A DNA stretch of 64,000 nt from Halocafeteria seosinensis (Eukaryota; Sar; Bigyra; Bicosoecida). Location of the stretch: assembly GCA_001687465.1 (NCBI GenBank), contig LVLI01000905.1:1-64000 (forward strand), written 5' to 3'. Each line of letters opens with the position of its first letter. Position 1 is the first letter of the stretch. This document shows, in pieces, positions 33,913 to 45,249 of the stretch. The notes beneath the pieces were generated by a model. It saw only the letters and a list, made by a program, of their open reading frames with translations, was not told the DNA's origin and ran no database searches. The position numbers were made by a program, and so were the translations under genes.

Positions 33913-36862
33913 TCAGAAGAGTGACCGACGCTCATTTCTACTTAAGCGGAAAGTTGGCTTGTCAACTGACGTCTTCGCTTTTCTTATCCTTGTTTTGGAG
34001 GCTTCAATCGCTTCATAGTAACTGGCCGTTTTACTGATTCTAGGCTTTTCTTTGTCTACTGTAGAAATTTCGGTGAGTTCCTGCAAGTGCTGCTGATCTT
34101 CACCCAGACTCTCATCCACTTCCTGTGCCTGTTCAAGGAGAGCGCCTCCCGACGTACGCCTTTCTCGTCGCCCGAGGATCTGGTCATATGGAAGCCGCGT
34201 TGGACGCTTGTCCAAGCTTCTTGCATTCTTCTTAGTTGGCCGAGTGGTAATACCGCCGCTCGATTCTTTCAGGTGCTCTGGAACATCTTCTTCGGAAGGA
34301 GTATATAGATCATCTCCAATAACTCCACGGCCTTTGCTGGCTATCGACCTCAAGTAGTCTTTCTCTTGTTGAAATTTATTGAGATTTACTATCCCTTTTA
34401 GTTTCCCTAATGAGAATCTCCTATTCATCAGACGCTTCTTCCGGTATATATCTGCGGATTTGTCCACGGGAGTCCGTTTCGGAATTACCGAATTTTTGGT
34501 GTGTCCTGTATTTACTAATTTGTTCTTCAGTGAATCCACAGCATCTACATCTTTTGAGGCATCTGAAGCTAAAGGAAGCTTTTCTTTTATTTCTTCATCG
34601 AGAACTTTCTTGTCATCCTTGTTTCCGCTGTAGAGGTCATCCTCGGGTCCCATTTGCCCGTATTTTAGCTGTGCGCACTGAAGAGCTGCCCGCGCGAATC
34701 GAAGCTGAGAAACTTCGTACTTCCTGTTTTAGATGTGTTAGCATCACTAGTAAAATAGAACGTACTCAGGTCATACACAGAAACTTACGATGTTAGCTCC
34801 TTATTTTTTCGTTTTTCTTCGTTGACAGTGTTCAAGAGTGTTGCTACCTGCAACGGGCTGGTCACATGCAGCTTAGGGTTTTCTTGGTAGTAAGAATCGG
34901 GAACCTTGTAGTTGAAGACGTCTTCGATCATCCTGTAATGTGATTCATAATTCCGATTCATCGTAAAATGTAAGGAGGGAATTGGTAGTCTTGCAAAGAG
35001 CTTACTTTGAAAGATGGTGTATCTTGACTTGTGCAGATTCGTATGCACTCCGCGTATAGACTGACGAGTTATGAAGGCGTTCTCTTTCTTTCTCCAATGC
35101 ATCATATTTGTCCTTTAGCTCGTTGTAGGCGTTTCTGCTTGCTTCCAGTTGTTTGCTCAAGTACTGCATGCATTGGTAAACGATCTAATCCAACGCTTAA
35201 CTAGACAGTGGTGGGAGAGGTGACTCACCTCTGCATTTAGTTTCCTGAAGTTATTTTTTAAGGAATGTAGCTCTTGCTCGGCCTTCTTTTTCTCCTCTAC
35301 CAGCTGTGTTTTCTCCGCTTCTTGGCGAGATAATTGGGTGGCCTGCAAATGGTGCTTAAACACATAGCAATAAATGACACCACCTGATCTTAGTTGGTAT
35401 GTTACGTACCAGCTTCGTGTTTTCTTCCTCCGTAGTTCTTAGCTTTGCTTTAACCTGTGCTAATTCCAATTTGAGGGACTTATCGGGTGAGCCAACTGAT
35501 GGATACGTTACAACTTCGTGTCCATGTCCATCTGCAACCAAAGTGTACTTAGTACAGGGATCAAACAGGAATTGAGCGATAGCACTTACAATCAATCCCA
35601 TCCAAAGAATCGGAATAATCGCTATCATCTTCTGGTTTTTCATCCACATTCCAAACCGTAGATGTTGCAGAAGGAATGTGCCGAATCTGACGGGAACTGT
35701 TACCGCCGAGCAAGGTCCGCGAGGATGCTGAGCCAGTCCTTTTGAAGGANTGCTTCGCACCCATGGCAAACGTCCCTTTCCTCGATAGACTTCGCCCACT
35801 TCTGGATCTGTTGAATCTACGTTCATCCGCCTGAAGGAACGATGAACCACTTTATATAGTGCGCAGTATGAAGCCTATCATCAGATCACTTACGGCGCGT
35901 TTCTCACAAACTGCAGCAGCGGCTGTAGCCGACACTTGACTGATTCTCCTTAACATTTCGGTATCTTTCCAGCTAGTTGTATCCAATTTTGCCTCTAAAT
36001 CTTTGACCTTTGCTTTAAGCTGGCGATTGTCCTCGCGGAGCTGTTCAACAACATCGTTCTCAGCAGCAGATGGAGGAGGAGGACTCTCTACGGTTTCTAT
36101 TGCCTCGTTTGTCTCCCTGGGCACTGAATCTTGCCTTGATTCTTCTAAAGAAGTTTCATCTTTTGTATGGTAGAAAGCAAAGCTCAATTTGTTGTATCGA
36201 TCCAAAAGCTCTTCGTAGCTGGCGGTTTTCCTGCTTAGTTTGTCGTGCAAGAGCTGGATATTCGACACTACCACTGACTTAACATGGGCTATAATTCGTA
36301 GAGACGCGATGGAGCCGTCGATGACATCCTCAATTGATATCTTCTCAGAGTAGTTCCACTGCTCGCCTGCTATATTTTGTGGTCTACGTTTAACTTCTTG
36401 TGTTTTCCCGTCTCTGTCCGCCTGGTTGTTAACTTCCTCGCACTTCTCCAGTATTTCTAAGAGCGCCTTGCAAAGCACTTCAGAGCTTTCAACTTCCGCT
36501 TCTTCATGAAACCCAATTTCATTTCGGATGGGCCAATCGTCTTTGGTGTACTGGAAACTTGCACTGCTAATTTTTTCTTCTGGTTCCTCCCATGAGCTTT
36601 TCTGTTCCGACAGTCCGAAGGCATAGTGGGGCGCTTTCTCCAATACCTGGCTATCAAGAGAGCCTCTTCTACCTGTGCGTTTACTGCGAGCACTACTGTA
36701 TGCAGACAAAATACTCTTCTCTCGAGCTGTTCCGGCCTCACCAGAAGTCCTGGTGGTATCAGGGAGACTATCCCTCTGTAAGCGTTCTAACTCAACGAGC
36801 GACCACGCACTAATGACACGGGGGTCATTTTTCCCGGCATCCGGGGCGCTTTGAGTGTTCAT
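33913..36862 (-). CDS. Multi-exon coiled-coil protein
   Basis: Start MNTQSAPDAGKNDPRV at 36862. Exons chain through CSA/GTAAGT-type junctions: a first exon of ~330 residues with helical segments (VVEQLREDNRQLKAKVKDLE), a basic Ser-rich exon (SFKRTGSASSRTLLGGNS, with an ambiguous base at 35750), LKLELAQVKAKLRTTEEENT, ATQLSRQEAEKTQLVEEKKK, YLSKQLEASRNAYNELKDKY, an exon with VFNYKVPDSYYQENPKLHVT, and a last exon in which KYEVSQLRFARAALQCAQL runs straight into a basic tail ending FRLSRNERRSLF. The protein would be ~800 residues, mostly disordered plus coiled coil. A cytoskeletal, basal-body or axonemal role is plausible but no family is recognised. Individual exon borders are approximate. Confidence 0.7.
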
Positions 36863-37500
36863 GGTCGTTCCTTAGTGCTTGGATCTTAAAATATCATGAT
36901 ATTGGGTTCAAGAAAGTGCCAACTGTAAGAGACCTCTATTCTGAAAATTAAGGCGCGGCAACGTCCACGGCGAAGAAGTGCTGTACCTGAAAGGTGCCTG
37001 CTTGAAGTAAGGTTTCAGTTCGGCATTTGCAAGCAAAGTTTAGATAGAATGCCCATCTGTAGTTTTGTTATTGTCAAACATGTTGTGTAGAAAATGACTG
37101 CAGGATGATGCCATGCTCGCAAACGTTAGAGTACACAACTTCAACGTTGACTTCCGCAAGCGCGACAAAGAAGTTAAAAAAGTGGGTATGCTACTCGTAA
37201 AACTGCCGAAGTGGATACGGCACAGAAGATTATAACTCATTATAATGATTTTCGTATATTCTACGGGTCGATATTCGACGCCAGATTAATAAATGCAGAT
37301 TGCAGTAACACTGACCTCGTCGGGTAAGTATCTGCCATGCATTGTATCACTTCGACATCTTTCTTCCCTTGCAAACGATTTTGCGAAAAAATAACGGGAG
37401 ACAGATACGTAAATTCTCGCCTTCCTCGAGCATACGAGAGTGTGTCCAGAGAGTTCTGGAAGAGTGCTCTGAGCATTGTGCTCAGAGAGTCAGCCTAGCA
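36863..37500. other. Intergenic stretch
   Basis: 638 bases between two minus-strand genes. Only short open frames are present, none protein-like. Presumed promoter of the coiled-coil gene and 3' UTR of the membrane protein gene. Confidence 0.4.
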
Positions 37501-38724
37501 TTACCATTTATTGTGGTCGTATAAGAAATATAATAAAATCCCCCCTACTGCGACGTCGTAAAGAACTGCTAGCGAAACATTCGTGTAGTTAACTTTCCCA
37601 GCCGTACTGAGAAGCAACACCTTCCAGCATCCCCAAAGAGTGTACGCCATAAAAAGGAAAAGGCGCCTTGAGGAAATGGTGTGTAATGCGTCTATTGCTG
37701 GCGAGGATGCTTCCTTTGAAGGCTCTTGCTGATTCCTCATACTTCGCACGAACCAGTATCCCATTACTGTGACAAGAAGCCAAGGAACGAGGATTTCTCC
37801 GGGATAATGATAAAATGCTGCCGTTGCAAAATTGAAGTATAACAACACCATCTCGCAAAGCGTAGCGGCGTACTTCAGGAATATCATATTGCAGTCCTCA
37901 CTATGTGTGATCAGAGCTCCACAAAACCACCATGGTAGAAGTTCTAGCCCAAAAATAAACGTATGCCCAGAAACGTCCCATCTCCCAAACATAAGTCCAC
38001 TGTAACGAAATATATCTATCAGACCAATGAATACTAAAATTGTGACCAGTAATAGACGTCCTAAAATTTTCTGCACGATTCGCTTCACCGCAGCATATGA
38101 ATAAGCAGTTCCTTTCCCAGAACTCAACTCAATGTCAAATGCACGTACCAAATCTAGACTAACCAACGCAAAGCAAATAGCCAGCCACAGTGGCGTCGGC
38201 CCAATCATAACGACAATGTTGCCTAATTTCGGCGGGGAGAGTTTTTGAATCAGTGAAACGGTCGGACACGCTTCCTTGACTGCAGTTGACCAAGCATACC
38301 CAGGTGACATGACTGAGGTTCCGGCCACGATGTATAGTGAGGAATCAACTGTACACTTACAGTGTGGAGGAAAGCATTCTACCCGTGGCATGCTCTTATA
38401 TACAACGCAGGAGTCTGTGGAGCGTTGTAAGAAGACAGGTCCATATTCACATGCTACATTGATGATACTCCCCAACAGCAACACGCTCGACCAGATTAAC
38501 CAATGCCGAATTACACGGCGTTCTGAGAATAGTATAATCTCCTTCTCCTCCTCTGAAAATGTACGTGCTTTCGCAGAGGAGGGAGAGTCCCTTACACCTC
38601 CATTCTTCTGCCATGTTTCGGCGTCATATAATTGCAGTTGTCTCCTCCTCCCGCCGTTCATTTTCATTCGCCTTTCTATGTACACCATTCCTGCCCGACT
38701 ACTGTATACCTGGTTGGGCACCAA
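37501..38724 (-). CDS. Polytopic membrane protein, about eight transmembrane segments
   Basis: A single frame of 407 residues. After a basic, cytosolic-looking N-terminus (MKMNGGRRRQLQLYDAE; this Met may be the real start, 20 residues in) there are about eight hydrophobic segments, including HWLIWSSVLLLGSIINVAC, LGRLLLVTILVFIGLIDIF, HTFIFGLELLPWWFCGALI, ILVPWLLVTVMGYWFV and VSLAVLYDVAVGGILLYFLY. The loop after the first segment is Cys-rich (VECFPPHCKCTVDSS) and probably lumenal or extracellular. The last residues (YDHNKW) are short and cytosolic. I do not recognise the family; a fungal RTA1-like or lipid-transport fold is conceivable but nothing specific supports it. Confidence 0.75.
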   Translation of the reverse strand: MVPNQVYSSRAGMVYIERRMKMNGGRRRQLQLYDAETWQKNGGVRDSPSSAKARTFSEEEKEIILFSERRVIRHWLIWSSVLLLGSIINVACEYGPVFLQRSTDSCVVYKSMPRVECFPPHCKCTVDSSLYIVAGTSVMSPGYAWSTAVKEACPTVSLIQKLSPPKLGNIVVMIGPTPLWLAICFALVSLDLVRAFDIELSSGKGTAYSYAAVKRIVQKILGRLLLVTILVFIGLIDIFRYSGLMFGRWDVSGHTFIFGLELLPWWFCGALITHSEDCNMIFLKYAATLCEMVLLYFNFATAAFYHYPGEILVPWLLVTVMGYWFVRSMRNQQEPSKEASSPAIDALHTISSRRLFLFMAYTLWGCWKVLLLSTAGKVNYTNVSLAVLYDVAVGGILLYFLYDHNKW

Positions 38725-39534
38725 ACAACCCTACAATATCGCCAGCCCTGATAAACTGCTGTGAAGTTCAGCGACGCAACAAATAACTGCCAGTTCAGGC
38801 GAAGGTGGCATTGCCTCGGGGCCCCAGCAGGAAGCCCAAAGAAATTTGGCAGTCACCGTGGAAAAAGTACCGTGACCGTTTGAGTTCATCAAAAAAGTTG
38901 GAACAGGAGCTACTTGTAATATGTTTATTGGATGTACGGAGTGCGAGTGGAAGTCAGCGGGAAGCCAACAGCCGAATACCGGTACTGTATCCACGGGGTA
39001 TCTTCTCTTACGAGGCGGATTTTTCCTTTTGATCAACTACGTAAAAGCTCCCCATAGCCATTGTGAAAACTTGGTGTGGTGAATGGAAGACCATCAATTT
39101 TTTCATGTCTTCCGACATGGGTGTTTCAATATTGGAAGACCGCCTTTACAGCGCGTTATGCGTCATAGCGAGCAATTCTAAGGGCATCAATGATGATGAG
39201 TTAACGCACGCACCAATGCATCGAGCAACATTGCCAATTGGTTGAGTATACTGGTATTTGATTGAAATGGCATTCTAGACTGGACAGAATCGCGCGCGTG
39301 CGACCGAAATTGCGACCGCTCCGTCATTGTCTTCCACAGTTCCCTGCCTGACCTATGTTTTCATAGCCTTGTTGATTCATTGTCTAATAAAAATACTACT
39401 GACACTTTATTGACTGAAGAGTGCACGCAGTTGGTGGCGCAAGGGAGCTGTTAGTGGACCACCGCACCCAAACCGTCGCATCCGTTAACCAGAATTGTGC
39501 ATTTGATGGACGCCACAAGGGCTGCGCAGCTATA
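38725..39534. other. Intergenic stretch upstream of DRC3
   Basis: 810 bases between divergent genes. Two short open frames (38805-39032, basic; 39063-39245) exist but have no splice support or family resemblance. Presumed to hold two promoters. Confidence 0.35.
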
Positions 39535-41573
39535 ATGACCTCCACACAGCAGCAAGAGCAGGCATTCGCCTTTGCTGTGGAGAAGCCGCGAGTTCCTGTA
39601 GAGGAACCGGCGGCCATCGATGAGAACATGATCTCTAACGCGGTACAGCTTGAGCGACAACTACTGCTGGAAGAAGATGCTGAGCGACAAGCGCAGCAAA
39701 AGGAGGATCCTTTAGCAACAGGTATGACGTTATACGAGTAGAAACCCCATGCATGGTTCCATACTGTGTTCGTGAGTTTTTGATATTTGCAGATGCATTG
39801 CAAGCGAAGCGACTGGAGGAAATGGAGTTGTACGAGTTGGAAGGCGTTGCGCTATCATTTCGAAAAATTCATAAAATTGAAAACCTGGACGCTTTCACAA
39901 AGCTTCGCACATTACAATTGGATAACAATGACATTGACAAAATTCAAAATTTAGGTAGGTTCCGAAGCATGTAAATGCTTGTTTGGATGGGCTGTGCTCT
40001 TACTGATTAATCGCACTACAGATAAGCTGACAAATTTGGAGTGGCTGGATCTATCCTTCAACAGAATAGAAAAAATTGAAGGGTTGGATAATTTAACAAA
40101 CTTGACAGATTTGAGCCTGGCAAACAACAATATCAGCAATGTCGATAATTTGGAATGCTTACAGAACCTAGAGGTATGACTCCGCCGCAGACTCAAACTA
40201 GATTTGCACTAGAGCACCCTAAATACTCCTTCTTTTCCAGGTTTTATCTCTCGCTAATAACCAAATCAACAGTATGGCCGAGGTCACTAAATTGCGCCAG
40301 TTGCCGAACTTGAAAGTGCTTTGTCTAGATGGTTAGTAGCAAGAGGAAGACCCCATCGCCGAGTCAGTGCTCAAACGGTTGTTGCATAATTTGCAGGGAA
40401 TCCTGTATCCCACGGGGAAGCCGATATACGCGGGGCAGTGATCGCCCGCTTACCATCTTTACATTATTTAGATTACAAACTTGTCACCGATGAAGAGCGT
40501 GAGACAGCTTTCACCGATCATCGTGCAGATGTTGAGAAGCTTAAGCGGAATGAAGAGCAATTAAAACAAAAGCAGAAACAGGAAGCAGAACAGCAGGAAT
40601 ACTTGAAACATGTCCGAAGTGCCGGTTTGGAACGTCTATACACTATATGGAGTACCATGTCGGAAGAGGATGAAGATCGCGAAAGATTGATGAGAATCCC
40701 TGATATGGACAACATGTGGAACAGCTACTACGAGAAAGTGAATAAAATCATCGATGATTGTCTCAAAGAGATGATGAAGATTGAAGAAAAGATGACGGCC
40801 GAAAAGCAAGATATTGATGATGCTTTGGATGTAACAAAGGAGCGAGCGGACCTCAAGATGCAGCATCGAGTAGACGAGTTTTACAGAGAGCGAAAACATA
40901 CCTTACGATACTTGGAAGAGCATGACATGGAAGAAGAGGAGGAACAAGAAATGCTGCAAAAATTGAAAGATAAAAACCACCAGATGAAATCGGAACTACT
41001 GGAGGAGGAGAACACGCTGAACGAAACCAGAAGTTCCATGCTGAGCGCCTTTGAGACAGCATTTGCCGATTTCGCTGTGCAGCGTTTGGAAACTGCAAAC
41101 AAGTTGTTCCGAGCAATGGAAAAGGAGGAGCAAACTTTCCGCGATGAATGCAAATCTCATGTCCTCAATATGGTGGAGAGATATGCCGAAGGACAACCGC
41201 TGATTACTTCCCAGGGGGTATTCAAAGCGGATGACTTGGAGGGCGAAACGCAAGCCTTGTTGCAAGATCGCGAAGGAGCTGTCGCCACTGTTGGATCTAG
41301 CCATGACTATCGTATGTCTCGAATTCTCAAACAAGAAGATTTGGTAAGTTTGTGCAAAACATTGCGTTTATGTGAACTTCTTGAAGAGATGTTTTACACC
41401 CGCAGTTCCGAGTGGATGAGAAACAACGTGAGAAGGACACTGTTCATGGGAGAATGTCCCAGGAGCATAATCGCAATAGAGCACGGTTGGATGAGATTGT
41501 TTCTATTGTCGAACGCAATGACCGTGAAGTCGATGATGTCATTGCTGGGTTGCAGCAAGACGAAGAAATCTGA
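39535..41573 (+). CDS. DRC3: Dynein regulatory complex subunit 3 (LRRC48)
   Basis: Six exons (39535-39721, 39793-39954, 40022-40173, 40241-40331, 40397-41343, 41406-41573) join in phase to 568 residues. After an acidic N-terminus comes a run of SDS22-type leucine-rich repeats ([75 protein letters not shown]), the LRR cap with [12 protein letters not shown], and a long C-terminal coiled coil ([40 protein letters not shown]). This is the DRC3 layout. DRC3 is part of the nexin-dynein regulatory complex linking doublet microtubules and controlling dynein in motile cilia. Length matches the family. The start at MTSTQQQEQ was preferred over an upstream frame because it follows better and keeps the usual short N-terminus. 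Confidence 0.92.
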
Positions 41574-41930
41574 TTCAATTCTAAACAATTTCCCGTCACT
41601 CCAAATGGTAGTTCTGAACCACACCACGTTGTACAGGTTCGTTCAATTCAATGAATCGTCCTCTTGGTAACCTTTTGAAGCATTGCATTGTAGCAGCGTT
41701 GCGTGGTGCAGTAGTACAAGCAGTCTTGGCACTCCTGGTGGACATTGGATTAGCGTGCAGCTTACGCAAGTTAAGTTACTTAGTTAACCTTAACTGTTAA
41801 AGACTTCAAGCCTGAAATTCTTAGTCAATCAAGCAATTCCACAATACTTTTTCGGAATTGTGAATTTTTATCTTACATATCATCATTTTTCATATAGTAT
41901 CTATTATATTCATAATAATCGTCGATTATC
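41574..41930. other. Intergenic stretch
   Basis: 357 AT-rich bases between two same-strand genes. A TTAACTTAAGT-like palindromic patch lies near 41765-41800, and short A/T runs precede the next ATG. No gene seen. Confidence 0.35.
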
Positions 41931-44900
41931 ATGGAACCTTTGCGTCATCGTGGTAGTAATGGTCCCGGGAATACTGGCGGAAGCTCACCGCGTCCCTCCA
42001 GTCCCAGTCCTCTAGCGCATCAACAGCAGTCCCATAGCTCCTCTGCGCATCAAAGTGCCAGCTCCAAGGAAGCCCCGCGTGTGTCCTCGTTGAGACAGCA
42101 TAGGAAAGCGAAACAGGAAGGAGAGGAGGAAGAGGACAATGTGGGACTTCAACTGCTGTCCTCGTCCCCATCTTCCTCCTCTCCTTACGAGACGGATAGC
42201 TCCCCTTCAGAGGCCTTAACACACGCAAGCACATCGTACATGTCTTCCCCCTTTCGAGCGGCAGGAGCTACTGTGCCGAAAGAGGGCGTGAATGGCGAAG
42301 GAGTGGTGTGCAACGAAGGTCTTTCCCACCTGATTCGGGCCACCAGAGGCTGCGTGGAAGCCTGTGAGAAGACAAGGAGGCTCGTTGATGAAGACTCCGA
42401 GTTGTTGGATGCATACCACATTCATGAAGATATACGCGAAGTTTCGCTGAGCTTGGCCACTTTGGACCGGTCGTTATGCAGTTTTTGCTGTGAGGTTCTG
42501 GAGGAAGCGGGAGGAGTTTCGACCGAACTCTCCAAGTCTGACTTAGCGTCCATTATTGACCAGTACGTCATATGCTGAGACCGATTCTCGCATTAAAGTT
42601 ACTTGACCGTACTCGCTCCGGAAAACACGTTGTCGTTTCGCAGAATTCAGCATCTTCCCGCAAGTATTCAACTGAAAAAACTACCCCCCGGAGGTCTGAC
42701 TTCATTGCTCTATCATTTTCATGTCACTTTGGATGAAGCAAATAAGATAATGGATAGCATAAAACCATCTTGGATGATCGGTCTGATTCGTATGTAACTT
42801 ACACTGAGTTCTTGCTTTGGGCGTTGTTGACTCAGGCATATGTGTCTGCCATACTACCTGCAGGATGGGTATACCCCATTGCAACGTTCCTCTGCATGGT
42901 TGCTATTCACCGGAAGGTATTAACAGCTTCTTCAAAGGCGTTTCGAAGGAGGTGGCCAGCTTCCCTGGCCCTTGGGCTCTTGGCCATTTTACTCTATCGG
43001 CGTTTGCAACACAATACCAGTGCGTTGAGAGCCAGGCTCCGGCAAATGCATAAGCAATTACTCCTACTACTGCGGATCTGGCTAATTAGTGTTGACGTGT
43101 TTAAGACAGCCAATATTTCGAAGAATAAATCCTATGCCTTAATGTTGGGTAACGTCAGCGAGATGAGTCGTCCAAAACCTACTGCGAGAAAACTGCTCGA
43201 GGAAGCTTATCTTCCACAAGATGCAATGTTGTGGTGCAAACGAAATCCGGCGTTAGCATGGTTAAAATACGGCCTGGACTGCATTTATGCCGGGTTTGGT
43301 TTAGGTTTCCAGTGTGGAAGGAACGTCACATGGGCTTTGGAATGGCCTGCCTCCATTGTAGCCATTGTGTATTTTGCATGTCGTCCGGAGAGTGCTTCTC
43401 AGTATGCGGGAAAGACTTTAAAAGGGTGCCCAGTTGAGTTTGTGCAAAGAGTAAGTGCGCTTTGATAGGGACGTGTTATCATCATGGTTTTAACCATACC
43501 GTTTGGGCGCTTTATTGTGCAGGTCTGGCGACTGCTCGATTCTACTCCGGCGAGAATGTTGGCGGGACTAACGCTTCCTGACCTGAATTTCAATGAGGCA
43601 CTGAACATTGCTGGTGCCAGTTGTCATCTGTTCTCCGCAGATAGCAACGGTTTGGAAATCAGAAAGTTGAGTAAACTTCAGGCGTGCCCTTTCCCGGAGG
43701 CGCTACTCCAAGCGGCGGATGGTATGGTGGGTACGAATGAGCAAGTACCGCATCCGTCTAATTCTACCTCAAGTGGAAACGGTTTACACGGGCGAAGAGT
43801 GACAAATCCGAGCTTGGTCAACATACAGCCCCCAATGAAGCGGTTTAAGTTTCGACAAACTCTCGGTACCATTTTGTCTCCAGACAGTGAAAATACATCT
43901 CCTGACAAAGCTGGAGACATCGAAAGCATTAAACTTCCGCCTGCTCAGAGCAACGTGGGAAGAGTGGCTCACTCCAGCAGCTCTACTCAGACGGCTCAGG
44001 CACAAGCGAGTTTTGAGGTAAGTCATGCGGCTGACTGGACTCTTTGAAAACATGTTGGTAATACGTCTTAAACAATTACAGCGTCGGTCTTTGAGCTCCG
44101 TTGGCCTCGGATATTTCAATGAAAATGGAGAGTTCACGCCGAGTTCAGAGCTGTCAGCTCAGTGGAAGCGCACACCTGAGAAGGAGAAGGAACGCTTTCA
44201 AACTATGTCAGAGAAGAAAATTTCACCTGGCGAGGTTGTGTCCAATGTCAAAGTGAGCAGTGACGGGGAAATTGAAGAATACGATTTGTCGTCTCCTCTC
44301 ATGTACCAAGGATCGAGTCCGGAAGCAGAAGATACCGAGGAAAATAATCAAGGTCCACCTACGCTACTTTACGTTCATGGAGGTGGCTTTGTTGGTTCTA
44401 GCTTTGCGTCCGACGCAGTTTTCTTATCGAAATGGGCGAAAGAGAGTGGATTTTCTGTTGTATTTGCTCACTATAGCCTTGCCCCGCAGCACATTTTCCC
44501 TACCGCTTTGAATGAGTGTATGACCCTCTACCAAGCACTGCGGTACAAGGCCCGTTGCCGCCGTATTGTTGTAGCGGGTGAATCGGCTGGAGGACATATT
44601 GCAACGGCACTTGTAATACGATGCATAACTTCAGGAGTACAAGTTCCCGATGGTCTAGTGCTGGGATATCCTTCACTAAATCTGAATGAAGTGACAGGAC
44701 CTTCTCGTGCATTACACTTGAACGATCCACTCGTGCCCATGGGGCTTTTGACAACGTTAGCTAATGCCTACAAGCCTGAGTTTGCGAGAAATTCTCCAAC
44801 GGATAACGCCTACTTGCACCCTGGGTGCGCAACTGATAGAGTTTTACAGTATGTCATACCGAAAAATAGTAATGTTGCTGGTATACTGTTTATGTTGAGT

Positions 44901-45214
44901 AACAATTATTTGCAGGTACTTCCCGACAACGTCCATTGTGGTAGGAGGGCTAGACCCACTGCTAGATGACGCAATTGATTTTAACACACGACTGCGCCGC
45001 GTTGGAGTAACGGGCAGTTTAAAAGGTACGTCTTAAACACTGTTCGCTATTGTATCACACTCCCGTATTTCTTCCAAATCTCCGAATTGCAGTCTTTCGC
45101 TCGTTGCCTCACGGATTTTTCAATTTTAGTTGGCTACCTCTTGCTAGCGAAGGCCTCGACACAGCACGAGAGTGGATAAGCCTTTGTTTGGGTACAGAGC
45201 GTGCTCCACTCTAA
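41931..45214 (+). CDS. LIPE: Hormone-sensitive-lipase-type alpha/beta hydrolase
   Basis: Seven exons (41931-42562, 42644-42722, 42758-43450, 43523-44017, 44082-44848, 44916-45025, 45093-45214) join in phase to 965 residues. The catalytic half has the HSL family marks: oxyanion motif LLYVHGGGFVGSSFASD, nucleophile elbow VVAGESAGGHIATALVI (Ser), VPDGLVLGYPSLNLNE, PSRALHLNDPLVPM, catalytic Asp in VVGGLDPLLDDAIDFNTRLR and His in LPHGFFNF. As in animal HSL, a long N-terminal domain precedes it (helical; AYLPQDAMLWCKRNPALAWL), here after a Ser/Pro-rich start. Expected reaction: hydrolysis of diacylglycerol or other neutral lipid esters. The 35 nt intron 42723-42757 is needed to keep frame and has an odd donor (GTCACT), so an indel is the alternative. 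It is convergent with the next gene, 35 bases away. Confidence 0.88.
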
Positions 45215-45249
45215 CTCCTAATACACACTACACCCTCTCGAAGCATGTT

